Source: Nocardia sp. CC227C
GTDB lineage: Bacteria; Actinomycetota; Actinomycetes; Mycobacteriales; Mycobacteriaceae
DNA length: 64,000 nucleotides
Reading direction: 5' to 3'
Assembly (NCBI RefSeq): GCF_030767025.1
Contig: NZ_JASITE010000019.1
Coordinates: 1-64,000 of the forward strand
Shown: positions 31,917-40,266 of the stretch, in pieces
How the letters are laid out: the number at the start of each line of letters is the position of its first letter
How positions within the stretch are numbered: the stretch's first letter is position 1
Position numbers and translations under genes: made by a program
The notes under the pieces: generated by a model
Databases searched by the model: none
Told to the model about the DNA's origin: nothing
Seen by the model: only the letters and a program-made list of their open reading frames with translations

Positions 31917-33643
31917 GGGAGCCTCCTCGAATCGGTCAGGAAGGGGGTGAACGGGGGAATCTCGTCCGGATCGCAGTCCACGGCCACGAACGAGGGCCCC
32001 GGCGTGTCGACGCACCGGCGCAGCGTCGCGCCCAGGTCGTCGAGGGTGGTGGGTCGGTGGGTGCGCAGCCCGGGGAACATGGCGGCCACCCCCGCCCCGA
32101 TATCGGCGGGCTGAAAGCGGTTGTAGCTGTAGCGGTCTCCGTAGAAGAGCTGTTCGCGAGTGATGCACATGGCGTGCGCGTTGTTGTTGAGCACCACGAA
32201 GGTGATGGGCAGCCGGTGTTCGACGGCGGTGTGAATCTCCATGCCGTGCATGAAGAACGCGCCGTCGCCGGCGATGACGACGGTGTGCCGCACCCCGCCG
32301 TCGGCGCGGCGGCACCGGGCGAAGGCGGAACCGATTCCGGCTCCGAACGCGTAGCCCATACCGCCCATACCCAGCGCGACGGTGAAGCGGCCGCCGCGCG
32401 GCATGCGCAGATGGTGGACCACCGACGCGCCGGTATTGCCGGCGTCGGCGAAGACGTCGGTGCCGTCCGGCAGCGCGTCGTTGAGGGTCTCGACGATGGC
32501 GCGATACCGCAGGCCCGGTCCGTCGGAAGGGGGTACGTCGAGCGCGGTGAGCGCGTTCACCCGCGGCTGCGCGCCACCGGAGCCGAGATCGCCCGTGGGG
32601 TGGGCGAAGTCGTCACACAGGTCCGCGAGCGTGGACGCCAGTTCCGTGCTGTGTGCGTGCAGGCTGGTCAGGAACGGGGCCTCCGCGCCGATGCTGGCCA
32701 CGGTGAGCGCGCCCAGCGCGTCCTCCATTCCGGCCCGTGCCGTGATCGGCATCCGGGTGCCGACGAGCAGGCACAGTTCCGCCCGGTGGACGGCGTCGAG
32801 CAGTTCGGGATGCCCCATGCTGCCCGCCACCCCGCAGTAGCCGGGCTCGTGGTGGTCGTAGACGTCCTTGGCGTCGGGCGCGACGCCGACCGAGGCGTCG
32901 AGCAGGCGTGCGAGCCGGGCCAATTCGTCTCGTGCGTCGTCGCGGGCGACCTGGTCACCGGCGACGATCACCACCTTGCCGGTGGCGCGGGCGGTGCGCA
33001 GTGCCCGTCGCACCCGCTCCAGTGCGTCGCGATCGCGGCGGTGCGTCCGTGCGGGCGGCTGGAACTCGGGTGGCGTCGACAGCCGGGCCTGCTGAATGTC
33101 CTTGGGCAGCAACAGCACCGCGGGCCCGCCGGACCGGGCCGCCGCCACCGCGTCGTGCAGCTGCGCCGGGAGGTCGGCGGGGGATTCGACGCGCGCGCAG
33201 TAGCGGGTGAGGGGTGAGAACAACCGCACGGCGTCGAATGCCCCCGCGCGACCGCTGGAGTCCTGGAAGGCGCCCTTGCCTTCCAGGACCGTCGGGGGCT
33301 GCCCGACGAGTGCGAGGACGGGGACCCGGGAGGCGAAGGATTCGGCCAGCCCGGCAACCAGATTCACCGCGCCGCCCCCGGAGGTCGCGACGACCACGCC
33401 GAGTCCGGCGGTGGAGCGGGCATAGCCGTCGGCCATGGTGGCGGCGGAGAATTCGTGTTTGGCGACCACGGCGGTGAGCGGTGCGCGGCGGTCTGCGGCA
33501 TCGTGGTCCAGGGCGGCGTTGTGGTCGAACACGGCATCGTAGAGGTCTTCGATATTCGCGCCGTCCACACCGAACAGATGCCGGATCCCCAGTCGCGAAA
33601 CGGCTCGAACCAGGTAGTCGGCGACCCGGGCCCCGCTGTCCAT
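31913..33643 (-). CDS. Thiamine-diphosphate-dependent enzyme (acetolactate synthase-like)
   Basis: 576 residues with the three domains of the ALS/benzoylformate decarboxylase family. The activating Glu is Glu64 in AKHEFSAATMADGYAR; the ThDP/Mg motif runs from GDG at 459-461 to NNN at 486-488. FAD-type central domain residues are not obvious. Such enzymes decarboxylate 2-oxo acids or join two carbonyl units to an alpha-hydroxyketone. It is the first gene of the operon, and its stop overlaps the next start by 4 bases. It has no regulatory small subunit nearby, so it is not the housekeeping IlvB. Divergent from the EXLDI gene. Confidence 0.88.
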   Translation of the reverse strand: MDSGARVADYLVRAVSRLGIRHLFGVDGANIEDLYDAVFDHNAALDHDAADRRAPLTAVVAKHEFSAATMADGYARSTAGLGVVVATSGGGAVNLVAGLAESFASRVPVLALVGQPPTVLEGKGAFQDSSGRAGAFDAVRLFSPLTRYCARVESPADLPAQLHDAVAAARSGGPAVLLLPKDIQQARLSTPPEFQPPARTHRRDRDALERVRRALRTARATGKVVIVAGDQVARDDARDELARLARLLDASVGVAPDAKDVYDHHEPGYCGVAGSMGHPELLDAVHRAELCLLVGTRMPITARAGMEDALGALTVASIGAEAPFLTSLHAHSTELASTLADLCDDFAHPTGDLGSGGAQPRVNALTALDVPPSDGPGLRYRAIVETLNDALPDGTDVFADAGNTGASVVHHLRMPRGGRFTVALGMGGMGYAFGAGIGSAFARCRRADGGVRHTVVIAGDGAFFMHGMEIHTAVEHRLPITFVVLNNNAHAMCITREQLFYGDRYSYNRFQPADIGAGVAAMFPGLRTHRPTTLDDLGATLRRCVDTPGPSFVAVDCDPDEIPPFTPFLTDSRRLP

Positions 33644-33772
33644 ACACGTCCTCTCGATGCCGGCGGGCTGTCGAGAGCCGGTGCCCGCCGCGTGTACGGA
33701 GATACGAAGCCGATCACCGGGTGGTTCAACACTGCACTATGAGCGCTTCGACCGGGGCGAATACGCCAGGTC

Positions 33773-33801
33773 TTGTGTGTACATATACGTCTACGTATAG
33801 T
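33773..33801 (+). promoter_or_regulatory. Predicted promoter of the EXLDI gene, probably leaderless
   Basis: TTGTGT (33773-33778), a 17-base spacer and TATAGT (33796-33801) form a good sigma-70 type promoter. The TSS would fall about 7 bases after the -10, at or beside ATG 33808, giving a leaderless message, which is common in actinomycetes. There is no strong ribosome site. Confidence 0.6.
33784..33799. promoter_or_regulatory. Perfect palindrome over the -10, likely autoregulatory operator
   Basis: TATACGT-CT-ACGTATA is a perfect 7-base inverted repeat that fills the spacer and overlaps the -10 of the EXLDI gene. Ribbon-helix-helix proteins bind such short palindromes, so the adjacent gene product is the natural candidate. 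It also lies between that gene and the divergent biosynthetic operon and could control both. Confidence 0.65.
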
Positions 33802-33807
33802 GAAGCC

Positions 33808-34317
33808 ATGCCGAACAAGACGATCTACGTATCCGATGGCGACCTGACGCTGTTCAGCCGCGCTCAGGAACTGGTCGGCGGCAATCTGTCCGGTGCGATC
33901 GTGACGGCACTGCGTCGCTACATCGAACTGGAGGAGGGGCGGCTCGAGGGCTTCGAGGAGACCGTGCTCCCCGTGGGGCACAACGGTGTGCGCCAGGTCC
34001 GCTTCTCCGGTGCACTGCTGGGTGAATGGCGCGATATGGACGACACCGCGCAGCGGCACGTGCGGGTATACCGCAGCCGCAAAGGCAAATTCGTCGCCCA
34101 CGACCACGTCGCCAACTGGGACGACATGGTCACCGGATCGCTGAAGGACATGAAGAGCTGGCGGCGCATGTTCGGCGTCGGCGACCCGGACTGGGGCGAT
34201 TACACCCTGACCATCGTGGACACCGTCGGGGAGCTGAAGGAACTGCTCCCGGCGCAGCTCTATCGGCGCGTCGCCGACATCGCAGATCGGCCGCCGGTGG
34301 AAGACCTCGACATCTGA
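33808..34317 (+). CDS. EXLDI family protein with N-terminal ribbon-helix-helix
   Basis: 169 residues from ATG 33808. The N-terminal about 45 residues (KTIYVSDGDLTLFSRAQELV, then a NLSGAIVTALRRYIELEE helix pair) look like a ribbon-helix-helix DNA-binding domain. The protein ends in EDLDI, the C-terminal motif that defines the actinobacterial EXLDI family, whose function is not known to me. The middle has a KGKFVAHDH strand region and a Trp-rich part. A frame extends upstream, but the promoter and palindrome sit just before ATG 33808. Likely a repressor of itself and perhaps of the divergent ThDP operon (inferred). Confidence 0.82.
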   Translation: MPNKTIYVSDGDLTLFSRAQELVGGNLSGAIVTALRRYIELEEGRLEGFEETVLPVGHNGVRQVRFSGALLGEWRDMDDTAQRHVRVYRSRKGKFVAHDHVANWDDMVTGSLKDMKSWRRMFGVGDPDWGDYTLTIVDTVGELKELLPAQLYRRVADIADRPPVEDLDI

Positions 34318-34417
34318 GTCGAGAACTCCTCCGCCCCAACACCTCCGCCCCAACTGAACAGCCCATACTTCTGGTCCGACTCGCTGTATCGCAGGCGAGC
34401 GAACTGACCGACAACGC

Positions 34418-34444
34418 GGAACCCCCTGTCGGCACGGGGGTTCC
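34418..34444. terminator. Bidirectional terminator between the EXLDI gene and rslA
   Basis: GGAACCCCC (34418-34426) pairs perfectly with GGGGGTTCC (34436-34444) across a 9-base loop, between convergent genes and 12 bases from the rslA stop. Confidence 0.85.
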
Positions 34445-34455
34445 GTGCTGTGTGG

Positions 34456-35184
34456 CTACCGTCCCAGCGTCGCCGACAGCAGTACCCGGCCCGCGTCGTC
34501 GCGCACCTCGATGGTCCGTAACCGGTCCGGGGGGACGGAAGTCGTTCCGTCCGGGGTGAATTCCCGGCCCGGCGCGGCGGTCCACTCCGCCAGCTTGGAC
34601 TCGGTGCCGTCCGTGCGCACCACCCACAGCGACAGCTGCCACCGATAGGCGTAATCGCTGGCCGCGTAGGCGCACCACATGTCCACGCGCGATTCCCCGT
34701 TCACCGCGAGCAGTTCGAAGGTCGCGGTGATCGGGATCGGGTCCGGTGACTCCAGCGGCCCCTGCGCCACCACCTGCTGGACGGGCGCGGCCGCGCGGTC
34801 GGTGACCGCGGCCGTCACCGGCACCGCGATCAGCACCGCCGCGGCGGCGGCCACGAGCGCGCCGCCGATGGACCGCAGCCGCGCGCGGCGCTGCTCCCCG
34901 CGCGCCCGCGCGGCCAGGCCGGGCAGCAGCCGATCCGGTGGCGGCGGCACGGCGTCCGCGGGTGTGTCCGCGGTGGCGATGGCCTCGGCGGTCTCGTCGG
35001 TCACCAGGGCGAGCAGGCCGGGCAGCCCCGCCAGTTCGGTCACCGCCGCGCGGCAGTGGTCGCATCCGGCCAGGTGTTCCTCGTAGTCGCGGCGTTCGTC
35101 ACGGGTGAGCGCGCCCAGGACATACGGACCGTCCCAGGTTTCGTAGGCAGCGCAGGGCTCCCGTCCCGCCACTGTTTCCGTCAC
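34456..35184 (-). CDS. rslA: Anti-sigma factor (RslA-like, zinc-associated)
   Basis: 242 residues from GTG 35184, which overlaps the sigma-factor stop by 4 bases (GTGA). The N-terminal domain holds the ZAS motif His37-x3-Cys41-x2-Cys44 (EEHLAGCDHC). One membrane segment (about 108-128) follows, then an extracellular domain of about 110 residues with a C-terminal DUF-like beta fold. It should hold the neighbouring ECF sigma factor inactive and release it on an oxidative or surface signal, as RslA does for SigL in M. tuberculosis (named by similarity). A terminator lies just beyond the stop. Confidence 0.88.
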   Translation of the reverse strand: MTETVAGREPCAAYETWDGPYVLGALTRDERRDYEEHLAGCDHCRAAVTELAGLPGLLALVTDETAEAIATADTPADAVPPPPDRLLPGLAARARGEQRRARLRSIGGALVAAAAAVLIAVPVTAAVTDRAAAPVQQVVAQGPLESPDPIPITATFELLAVNGESRVDMWCAYAASDYAYRWQLSLWVVRTDGTESKLAEWTAAPGREFTPDGTTSVPPDRLRTIEVRDDAGRVLLSATLGR

Positions 35185-35687
35185 TTGGTCACCCCCATCT
35201 CCTGTAGCGCCAGTCGTAGCGCCCGCATCCCGTAGTGCATGCGGGACTTCACCGTTCCCTCCGGGATATCCAGTTCGGCGGCGATCTGATGCGTCGACAG
35301 CCCGCGGTAGTAGGCGCGCACGATCACCGCCCGGTGGTCCGGACTCAACCGCGCCAGGGCGTCGGCCACCAGCCAGCCGTCCAGCGTGCGGTCCGCCTGA
35401 TCCGCCACCGATTGCTCCGGCGGATGGTCCATCCGGAACTCCCGTCGATTGCGGGCACTGCGGTACTCGTCCACCGCCAGATGCCGGGCGACCGTGAACA
35501 GCCACGCGCGGGCCGAATGCGTGGACTGATCCAGCACCGCGGGCCGCTGCCAAGCGCGCAGCAGGGTTTCCTGCACGATGTCCTCGGCGCGGCCCGGATC
35601 GCCGACGAGTCCGTAGGTGTAGCGCCACAGCGCCGTGGCGTGCTCGTCATAGAGCACCCGCAGCAGTTCGGCCTGTTCCTCGGGCAT
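35181..35687 (-). CDS. sigL: ECF sigma factor (SigL-like)
   Basis: 168 residues from ATG 35687, chosen because GGGAGG ends 8 bases upstream; GTG 35696 is too close to it. Region 2 (LYDEHATALWRYTYGLVGDP, DIVQETLLRAW) and region 4 (LSPDHRAVIVRAYYRGLSTH, then PEGTVKSRMHYGMRAL) are complete. It resembles mycobacterial SigL closely in recalled sequence. It is paired with the anti-sigma factor by a GTGA overlap. The upstream DNA is a decayed tnpB ending only about 15 bases before the start, so the native promoter may have been displaced or replaced. Confidence 0.92.
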   Translation of the reverse strand: MPEEQAELLRVLYDEHATALWRYTYGLVGDPGRAEDIVQETLLRAWQRPAVLDQSTHSARAWLFTVARHLAVDEYRSARNRREFRMDHPPEQSVADQADRTLDGWLVADALARLSPDHRAVIVRAYYRGLSTHQIAAELDIPEGTVKSRMHYGMRALRLALQEMGVTK

Positions 35688-35702
35688 CGGATGCACCTCC
35701 CG

Positions 35703-37048
35703 CTACCGTTCACTCGAGTATCGGTGATGCTCAGTGATCCGGGCGTTTCCGCCCGGAGGTCCCTGTACCGCCAGGGGCGGTCGTCGGGTAGACGCTTCAC
35801 TGGCGACTGCCCACCGGGTGGGTCTGACACCGCCTCCACGTCCACGTTTCATCTCACCCGGCCACTCCGGGAAGAGGGTATACACCTGATCAGCGAGATT
35901 GCGGGCGGCATTGACATCCCGATCCAGGACCAGCCCACAGGACTCGCATTCGAACACCCGCACTTGCAGAGGCAGTTTGGTTTTCACTGCCTTGCAACCG
36001 GAACAGGTCTTGCTCGACGGATACCAACGCTGCGCGACGGCGAACACGCTGCCCCGCCAGGCGGTCTTGTAGCCGAGTTGATGGCGCAGGGTCGCGAACC
36101 CGGCATCGGCGATCGCGCGGGAGAGCCGCCGGTTGCGCAGCATCCCGGCAACGTGCGGGTCCTCCACCCCGATCGCACCATAAGCACCGGTGAGGTGGCT
36201 GGTGAGCTTGTGGAGACTGTCGCGGCGGGCGTCGGCCACCCGATACTGGACCCGGTTACGGGTGCGGTTGGCGCGATGCCAGCGCGCCGACCCGGTGAAC
36301 CCGCTACACCGGTCCGGACCGCGCCGCCGCGACACCCGCCGCGACTCGCGCCGAAGCCGGGCCAGGTGCCTGTTGAGGTGTTTCGGGTTCGGGTGCGCGA
36401 CACCGTCACTGGTGACGGCGAGGGTCGTGACACCCAGAGCGACCCCGACCGCCGCGCTGGACAGGCGGGGTGGCGGGTCGTGGCGGTCGACCTCGCAGGT
36501 GAACACCACCCACCAGCGGCGGCGTTCCCGCTTGATGGTCGCGGCCAAGATCCGCGCGGTCCCGGCCTCGATTCGCCGTGCCAGCTTGCGGGTGGATTCG
36601 TGGGTTTCGACCGGGCCGATCACCGGCAGCACCACCCGCGTGCGGCCCTCGAGCCGGATGGTGCCGGTGGTGAACCGCACCGACCCCACCGCATCCCCCC
36701 TACGGCGCTTGAACCGCGTGAAACCCATCGGCTTCCCCGCCCGCCGACGCATACGCTTCCTTCGAATACTCGCTCCACCACGGCATCCCGGTGTCGCGAT
36801 CGACCGCGACGGTGTTCTTGCGTTGGTTCCAGTCCTTGCGCAGTCCGTAGGCCGACCAGTTCAGCGCGGGCGTCAATTCGTCGCCGGTCAGGCCGTAGCT
36901 GGTTTCGGCGGTGCGTTGGTCGAGGACGGCTTTCACTCTCGCGAGCATGTGGTTGTAGGCGAATCGTGCCGCGCCGCAGTGCCCGAACAGGGCGGCGGTG
37001 GCCGTCGTGTTCGGGTCCACACAAACACTGATGAACGCCTGGATTCAC
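35703..37048 (-). pseudogene. tnpB: Decayed TnpB (IS605/IS607-type), frameshifted and RuvC-mutated
   Basis: Two frames make up one tnpB. The N-terminal part (37020-36700) begins DPNTTATAALFGHCGAARFAYNHML and ends after SKEAYASAGG; the C-terminal part (36752-35703) resumes with GKPMGFTRFKRRR. Between them some 20 residues of the usual protein are missing and the frame changes. An extra base after GTG 37048 may also have broken the start. RuvC-I reads VGVALGV where active enzymes have VGVDLGV, so the first catalytic Asp is Ala; RuvC-II Glu (GVEDPHV), RuvC-III Asp (LDRDVNAARNLA) and both zinc Cys pairs (CSGC, CESC) remain. No tnpA accompanies it. TnpB is the RNA-guided nuclease of these elements; this copy is dead. 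Confidence 0.9.
35738..35757 (-). ncRNA. GNRA-capped hairpin at the 3' end of tnpB, possible omega-RNA remnant
   Basis: On the minus strand TCCGGGCG-GAAA-CGCCCGGA folds into a perfect 8-pair stem with a GAAA tetraloop. In IS605/IS607 elements the guide RNA overlaps the 3' end of tnpB and its guide is the DNA just past the element end. Here that DNA would be the sigL leader. Whether this hairpin belongs to a guide RNA or is a coincidence is unproven. Confidence 0.35.
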
Positions 37049-37105
37049 ATACCCGCCGCAACTATCGCGAACCCTCCCACGGCGCAGCCCGGCCGCGGGT
37101 TCAGA

Positions 37106-37720
37106 TCAATTGCGCTCCACCTCGATCGGATGGGTCGCCAACAGGGAGAGCGGCAGCGGCTGGCGGCGCAGCACCTGCGCCCACAGATCGCCGCGGCCCG
37201 CGATGGGATCGCTCGGCAGCGCCGACAGCACGATCCAGTCCCCGCGGTCCAATTCGCCCTCCAGCTGGCCGAAGGTCCAGCCCGCATAGCCGGCGAACAC
37301 TCTCAGGCCCTCCACCAGCGGCGCGATCACCTCGGGATCGGAATCCAGATCCACCAGGGCCACGCGCCCGTCCACCCTGCGCAGCCCCGGCACCTCGGTG
37401 ACCGGGGTGCCGACCTTCACCAGGGCCAGGCACAGGGCGGCATCGCGTTTCACCGGGCCGCCGATGTACAGCGCGCGCGGTGACGCCGCCAATTCGGCCC
37501 AGTTCGGCAGCACGTCGTGCACCGCGGTGTCGCTGGGCCGGTTGAGCACCACGCCCAGACTGCCCGCGTCGTTGTGCTCGATGATGTACACGACGGTGCG
37601 CCGGAACGACGGTTCCACCAGGTCGGTCGCGGACACCAGAAGTGTGCCCGGCCGAACCACCTGATCCTCGTGCCGGGATTCGCGTCGAGAACGATCGCCG
37701 TGTTCCTCTGCGCGTGCCAC
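37106..37720 (-). CDS. yqgE: YqgE/AlgH family protein (DUF179)
   Basis: 204 residues from GTG 37720. Conserved family features: RPGTLLVSATDLVEPSFRRT near the start, IIEHNDAGSLGVVLNRPS, YIGGPV and FAGYAGWTFGQLEGEL. A single-domain alpha/beta protein found in most bacteria, with unknown biochemical function. In M. tuberculosis the homologue lies close to leuS, as here (recalled). Divergent from the plsC-like gene. Confidence 0.93.
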   Translation of the reverse strand: MARAEEHGDRSRRESRHEDQVVRPGTLLVSATDLVEPSFRRTVVYIIEHNDAGSLGVVLNRPSDTAVHDVLPNWAELAASPRALYIGGPVKRDAALCLALVKVGTPVTEVPGLRRVDGRVALVDLDSDPEVIAPLVEGLRVFAGYAGWTFGQLEGELDRGDWIVLSALPSDPIAGRGDLWAQVLRRQPLPLSLLATHPIEVERN

Positions 37721-37826
37721 CTCGACATCATCGCACCGCGATACCCCGATTGGCTCGGTTTGTTTTGGTCAAGGGCCCATATCGGGGAGTGCGGCGGGGG
37801 CAAACGAACCGAGTTAGGGTTTCCCC

Positions 37827-38588
37827 ATGGAACGTCCCGAGGTCGTCCTCGAGAACAGTGATGCGGTCTACGACTTCTACCGGGAGCATCAGCAGAATCG
37901 GTTGCAGGCGTGGGGCGCCTACGCGTTGCTCGGGCGTCGCTACCGCCCACGGGTCGCATATGCGCCAGGGGCGCGAGAGCGCCTGCGGGAGTTGATTTCC
38001 GAGCGTCGACCGCTGCTCATCTCGATCAACCACCTGTCCCAGCTCGATCCCTACACCGTTGCCGCGGCGGCCTGGCGCAGCGGGCTGCGGCCGGTGATCG
38101 GCCGGACCCGGGTGCTGGCCAAGGACGAGCTGTTCGCCGAGGCCAAGCAGCGCCGCCGGATCGACATGATGGGCGGGATCCCGGTCTTCCGCGGGAAGGA
38201 CCACGGGATTCGCGCGGTGAACGCCGCGGGCCAGCGGATGATCGAGATCTGCGCCGAGCGGCTGTTCCGCGGTGACGGCATAGCGGTGTTCCCCGAGGGC
38301 ACCTGCAACGACGTGGACCCCACCCGGGTCCAGTCGGTGGGCAGCGGAATCGGCCACATCGCCTTCAAGTCGATGAAGCTGGGCGCGCGGCCCGCCCTGG
38401 TGAGCATCGGCCTGAGCTACGGCCCCCGGCCCGATCCGACCGTCGAACCGACCAAAGAGCAGGTCGAATCGGCCAGCTTCTACTTCGGTGTGCCGGTCCT
38501 CGACCTGCCCACCCGACCCGCGGAGATCGCGCGGCTGGTGCGGAGCGAACTGCAGACGGCGCTCGACGGAGCCGTCGCGGCGTACTGA
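37827..38588 (+). CDS. 1-acyl-sn-glycerol-3-phosphate acyltransferase-like (PlsC family)
   Basis: 253 residues. The acyltransferase motifs are present: His69-x4-Asp74 in NHLSQLD, the GGIPVFRGKDHG segment (substrate-binding Arg) and FPEGTCND. There is no strong transmembrane helix, so it is probably a peripheral membrane enzyme that acylates lysophosphatidate or another alcohol in phospholipid or glycolipid synthesis. The N-terminal about 45 residues are not part of the usual PlsC core. Confidence 0.9.
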   Translation: MERPEVVLENSDAVYDFYREHQQNRLQAWGAYALLGRRYRPRVAYAPGARERLRELISERRPLLISINHLSQLDPYTVAAAAWRSGLRPVIGRTRVLAKDELFAEAKQRRRIDMMGGIPVFRGKDHGIRAVNAAGQRMIEICAERLFRGDGIAVFPEGTCNDVDPTRVQSVGSGIGHIAFKSMKLGARPALVSIGLSYGPRPDPTVEPTKEQVESASFYFGVPVLDLPTRPAEIARLVRSELQTALDGAVAAY

Positions 38589-38602
38589 GCGCCGGGCCGG
38601 TT

Positions 38603-38941
38603 TCAGTTCCGGGGCAGCCCCAGCCGCTCCCTGGACCAGTGCGGGACCAGCGTCAGGTACTCCGGCCGCGACTCCACGAAGTGGTGCACCATCGGGCAGA
38701 GCGGCAGGATGCCCAGACCTTCGTCGCGGGTGGCGTCCAGTGCGCTCTGGACGAGTTTGCGGCCGTAGCCCCGGCCCTCGTACCGCGGGTAGACCTCGGT
38801 GTGCACGAAGGCCCGCTCGTTCGCGGTGTCCTGATAGGCGGTCACCCCCGCCACCAGGCCGTCGACCAGCAGTTCGAAGCGATCCAAGGCGGGGTTGCGG
38901 CGCACTTCGATCGACTCATTCGACTCACTCGACATGGGCAC
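38603..38941 (-). CDS. Small GNAT (YjdJ-type) N-acetyltransferase
   Basis: 112 residues, the short GNAT form. VHTEVYPRYEGRGYGRKLV carries the acetyl-CoA pyrophosphate loop, and PLCPMVHHFVESRPEYLTLV is the typical ending of this subgroup. Substrate unknown. Convergent with the plsC-like gene, 14 bases apart. Confidence 0.9.
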   Translation of the reverse strand: MPMSSESNESIEVRRNPALDRFELLVDGLVAGVTAYQDTANERAFVHTEVYPRYEGRGYGRKLVQSALDATRDEGLGILPLCPMVHHFVESRPEYLTLVPHWSRERLGLPRN

Positions 38942-39083
38942 GACGCTATCGGGTGGCCCGTGGTCGATTTGCGCCGATTGCCATTACTCGCGCTCCGGGC
39001 GTGTCGGAGATCCGCTCGCGTGGCGGCCGGGCGTGGCGCGGGCGGGGGCAGCGGTCGTCCGCCGCAGCGTGCAGACTGTGGTG

Positions 39084-40256
39084 ATGACGCAGAAGGGGCC
39101 GCGTCGGGTGGTGCTGGCACCCGACAAGTTCAAGGGTTCGCTCACGGCGGTCGAGGTCGCGGACGCACTCGCCCGGGGTATTCGGCGCACCGCACCCGGC
39201 ACGGACGTGTTGCGGTTGCCCGTGGCCGACGGCGGCGACGGCACCGTGGACGCCTTCCTCGCCGCGGGCTGGACGCGGGTGCACCTGCACGCGCCCGGAC
39301 CCACCGGTGATCCTGCACCCTGCTCCTACGCGCGTCGCGGCCGGACCGCCGCCATCGAACTCGCAGCCGTGGTGGGACTGTCGAAACTGCCGGGCGGGCA
39401 GCAGGATCCGCTGGGGGCCAGCACCTACGGGCTCGGGGTCGTCGTCGCGCACGCCCTCGAACACGGCGCGCGGGAGATCGTGCTCGGGCTCGGCGGCAGC
39501 GCCTCCACCGACGGCGGCGCGGGCCTGCTGCAGGCCCTCGGACTGCGCGTGCTCGCCGCCGACGGCAGCGAATTGCCGTCCGGCGGCGCGGCTCTCCGGT
39601 CCGCCGACCGGATCGATCGCAGCGGTATGCACCCCGCGCTGACCGACGCCCGCGTCATCCTCGCCAGCGATGTGGACAACCCGTTGCTCGGACCCAACGG
39701 TGCGGTGGCGGTCTACGCCCGGCAGAAGGGGGCGAAGCCGAAGGATCAGGCGCTGCTCGAAGCCGCACTGGCGAATTGGGCCCGGATCGTGGCACCGGAT
39801 CTGGCCGATGCGCCCGGGGCGGGTGCGGCGGGCGGTACCGGTTTCGGCGCGCTCGCCCTCCTCGGCGCGACCATGCGCCCGGGTATCGAACTGGTCCTCG
39901 ATCTCCTCGACTTCCGCAGTCACCTCGCCGGGGCCGACCTGGTCGTCACCGGGGAAGGGTCGCTGGACACCCAGAGCCTGCACGGCAAAGCGCCCATGGG
40001 CGTCCGCGACGCCGCCCGCGCGGCCGGTGTGCCGGTCATGGCGGTCGCGGGGCGCATCCAGCTCAGCGCAGATCAGCTCCGCGCGGCCGGATTCGCCGCC
40101 CACCTCGCCCTGTCGGATCTGGAGCCGAGTCCGGAGCGCTGCATGGCCGACGCCGCCGCCATCCTGGAGCGCATCGGCCAGCACATCGGCACCAAGCCGC
40201 CGACGTCCGGTGACGGGCGGACCACCCGCACCGCGCACCGCACCTCCGGCCGCTGA
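39084..40256 (+). CDS. glxK: Glycerate kinase (GlxK/GarK type)
   Basis: 390 residues from ATG 39084. The start VVLAPDKFKGSLTAVEVADAL, the VADGGDGTVDAF loop and GLGGSASTDGGAG and VVTGEGSLDTQSLHGK motifs identify the family I (glxK/garK) glycerate kinases, which phosphorylate D-glycerate with ATP. A C-terminal tail of about 25 residues is extra. No clear ribosome site; GTG 39081 is equally possible. It would convert the glycerate freed by the GH63 enzyme at 17-18.4 kb (inferred link). Confidence 0.92.
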   Translation: MTQKGPRRVVLAPDKFKGSLTAVEVADALARGIRRTAPGTDVLRLPVADGGDGTVDAFLAAGWTRVHLHAPGPTGDPAPCSYARRGRTAAIELAAVVGLSKLPGGQQDPLGASTYGLGVVVAHALEHGAREIVLGLGGSASTDGGAGLLQALGLRVLAADGSELPSGGAALRSADRIDRSGMHPALTDARVILASDVDNPLLGPNGAVAVYARQKGAKPKDQALLEAALANWARIVAPDLADAPGAGAAGGTGFGALALLGATMRPGIELVLDLLDFRSHLAGADLVVTGEGSLDTQSLHGKAPMGVRDAARAAGVPVMAVAGRIQLSADQLRAAGFAAHLALSDLEPSPERCMADAAAILERIGQHIGTKPPTSGDGRTTRTAHRTSGR

Positions 40257-40266
40257 CGCGGAGCGG

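Noticed and set aside
31913..33643. Housekeeping acetolactate synthase (IlvB)
   Set aside because: No IlvN partner, unusual operon, and divergent sequence around the active site; called a general ThDP enzyme instead.
35703..37048. Functional TldR-type RNA-guided repressor
   Set aside because: Although RuvC-I is dead, the N-terminal half is frameshifted and a segment is missing, so a full protein cannot be made from this copy.
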